From contig JAILAR010000004.1 in assembly GCA_024681515.1 (NCBI GenBank), positions 17,089 to 81,088 of the forward strand: a stretch of 64,000 nt of DNA, given 5' to 3'. The notes under the pieces are model-generated. The model made no database searches. It worked only from the letters and a program-made list of their open reading frames with translations, and was not told the DNA's origin. This document shows, in pieces, positions 63,390 to 64,000 of the stretch (positions are counted from its first letter, which is position 1; the number at the start of each line of letters is the position of its first letter). The position numbers and the translations under genes were made by a program. This DNA is from Eubacterium sp. Lineage in GTDB: Bacteria; Bacillota; Clostridia; Lachnospirales; Lachnospiraceae.

Positions 63390-64000
63390 ATGAGAAAAGA
63401 CAGATGGATAAAAATCTTAAGGTTCTTTCTTGCGGGGCTTGTCTTTTTTGTGATGCTCGGACCGAAGGAATGCTTTGCTGACGCATCTGAGAACGGCAGC
63501 CAGGTGGGTCCTGTGTATGTGAAAGATAATACAATCTTTAACGGTATGAGGGCCATCATCCCTGCCGAAGGAAGATGCGGCCTTTATGTTCTTGAGGGAC
63601 ACCAAAATACTGCATATATGCGTCTCTGGTTCCTTTCGCTGGAGACAGGAGAATCGGAGCTGCTTCTGGATGAAGAGGACTTGAACTGCGATATCCGAAA
63701 GACGTTCCTTCAGGGAGAGACCCTCTATATCCTGGTTTATCAGTACGGTGTTTCCGAAGGGGAAATCCCCATGCAGGTGTGGGCTTATGATGTGAATACG
63801 TTTGAACGGACCAAAGTGATCGGTCTGAACACTTCCGTTTCATTTAGTCGATTCGGCGTGGATTCGAAGGGGAGGATCTATGCATCGGTAAATGATTCCT
63901 TTGACTATGAAAAAGCGGGTGAGACCCTTTACCGATTTGATGCAGACGGACAGCTGATAGATTTAAGCGAGTGTCCGAAGCGGGTTTTCAGCTATGAGGC
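63390..64000 (+). CDS. Secreted protein of unknown function (3' end outside the window)
   Basis: The frame starts at ATG 63390 after GAGGTG and runs to the window end (at least 203 codons). A signal peptide is visible (FFLAGLVFFVMLGPKECFA, cleavage near CFADA). The rest, with MRLWFLSLETGESELL, TLYILVYQYGVSEGEIPM, VDSKGRIYASVND and GETLYRFDADGQLIDLS, has the look of beta-propeller strands. Function unknown. Located directly behind R1 copy H. Confidence 0.75.
   Translation, partial: MRKDRWIKILRFFLAGLVFFVMLGPKECFADASENGSQVGPVYVKDNTIFNGMRAIIPAEGRCGLYVLEGHQNTAYMRLWFLSLETGESELLLDEEDLNCDIRKTFLQGETLYILVYQYGVSEGEIPMQVWAYDVNTFERTKVIGLNTSVSFSRFGVDSKGRIYASVNDSFDYEKAGETLYRFDADGQLIDLSECPKRVFSYE

Overview
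The window looks like a chromosomal segment of a gut-type Lachnospiraceae (Clostridia) bacterium. Pointers are a T-box leucine leader on leuA, a GGGtGRT-protein operon, an AraR-type GntR/LacI regulator, a GerMN lipoprotein next to comEC, secreted proteins with glucan/choline-binding-like wall repeats, and strong AGGAGG ribosome binding sites. Most genes lie on the minus strand. No rRNA, CRISPR array, phage or complete insertion sequence was seen; the only tRNA is tRNA-Trp(CCA).

Layout. 0-10 kb: leuA behind a T-box, a MATE transporter fused to a histidine-kinase-like ATPase domain, ung, a small hypothetical, a PurF-like protein without its catalytic cysteine, a tubulin-like GTPase and tRNA-Trp. 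10-22 kb: the GGGtGRT/Fe-S scaffold pair, two glycoside hydrolases (GH27 and a GH26-like one), a DUF3737 protein, a guanine salvage set (guaD, xpt, NCS2 permease), a second MATE pump and an HD-GYP protein. 22-32 kb: a giant secreted wall-repeat protein, then a decaying stretch with an ABC sugar transporter fused by deletion, an Hsp70-like protein, a PAS fragment, an HPt protein and a REC-GGDEF-EAL gene with two in-frame stops. 32-40 kb: an L-arabinose cluster under AraR in which the classical araA is destroyed while a second isomerase gene is intact. 40-52 kb: a small wall-repeat protein, an FtsX-ATPase-FtsX exporter behind paired palindromic boxes, and a ppk/histidine kinase/GerMN/comEC run. 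52-59 kb: TetR, MMPL transporter, heptad-repeat lipoprotein, LemA and an orphan OmpR-type regulator. 59-64 kb: a 795-residue protein of unknown function beside a MITE-like element, a GNAT-nitroreductase fusion, a nitroreductase remnant and the start of a secreted protein.

The most notable non-gene signal is a set of short repeats between genes. R1 (about 105-115 nt) occurs in five near-complete copies and several partial ones. Its 3' end sits close to the ribosome binding site, all copies point in the direction of the downstream gene, and it carries a hairpin with compensatory changes. R2 is a second hairpin repeat with the same placement (upstream of ppk and of the response regulator). R3 is a MITE-like element with terminal inverted repeats. 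R4 is a group of palindromes of the common GTCATTCTGAG / GAAGAATCC type. Together with several pseudogenes they suggest a genome shaped by small repeats and local deletion.
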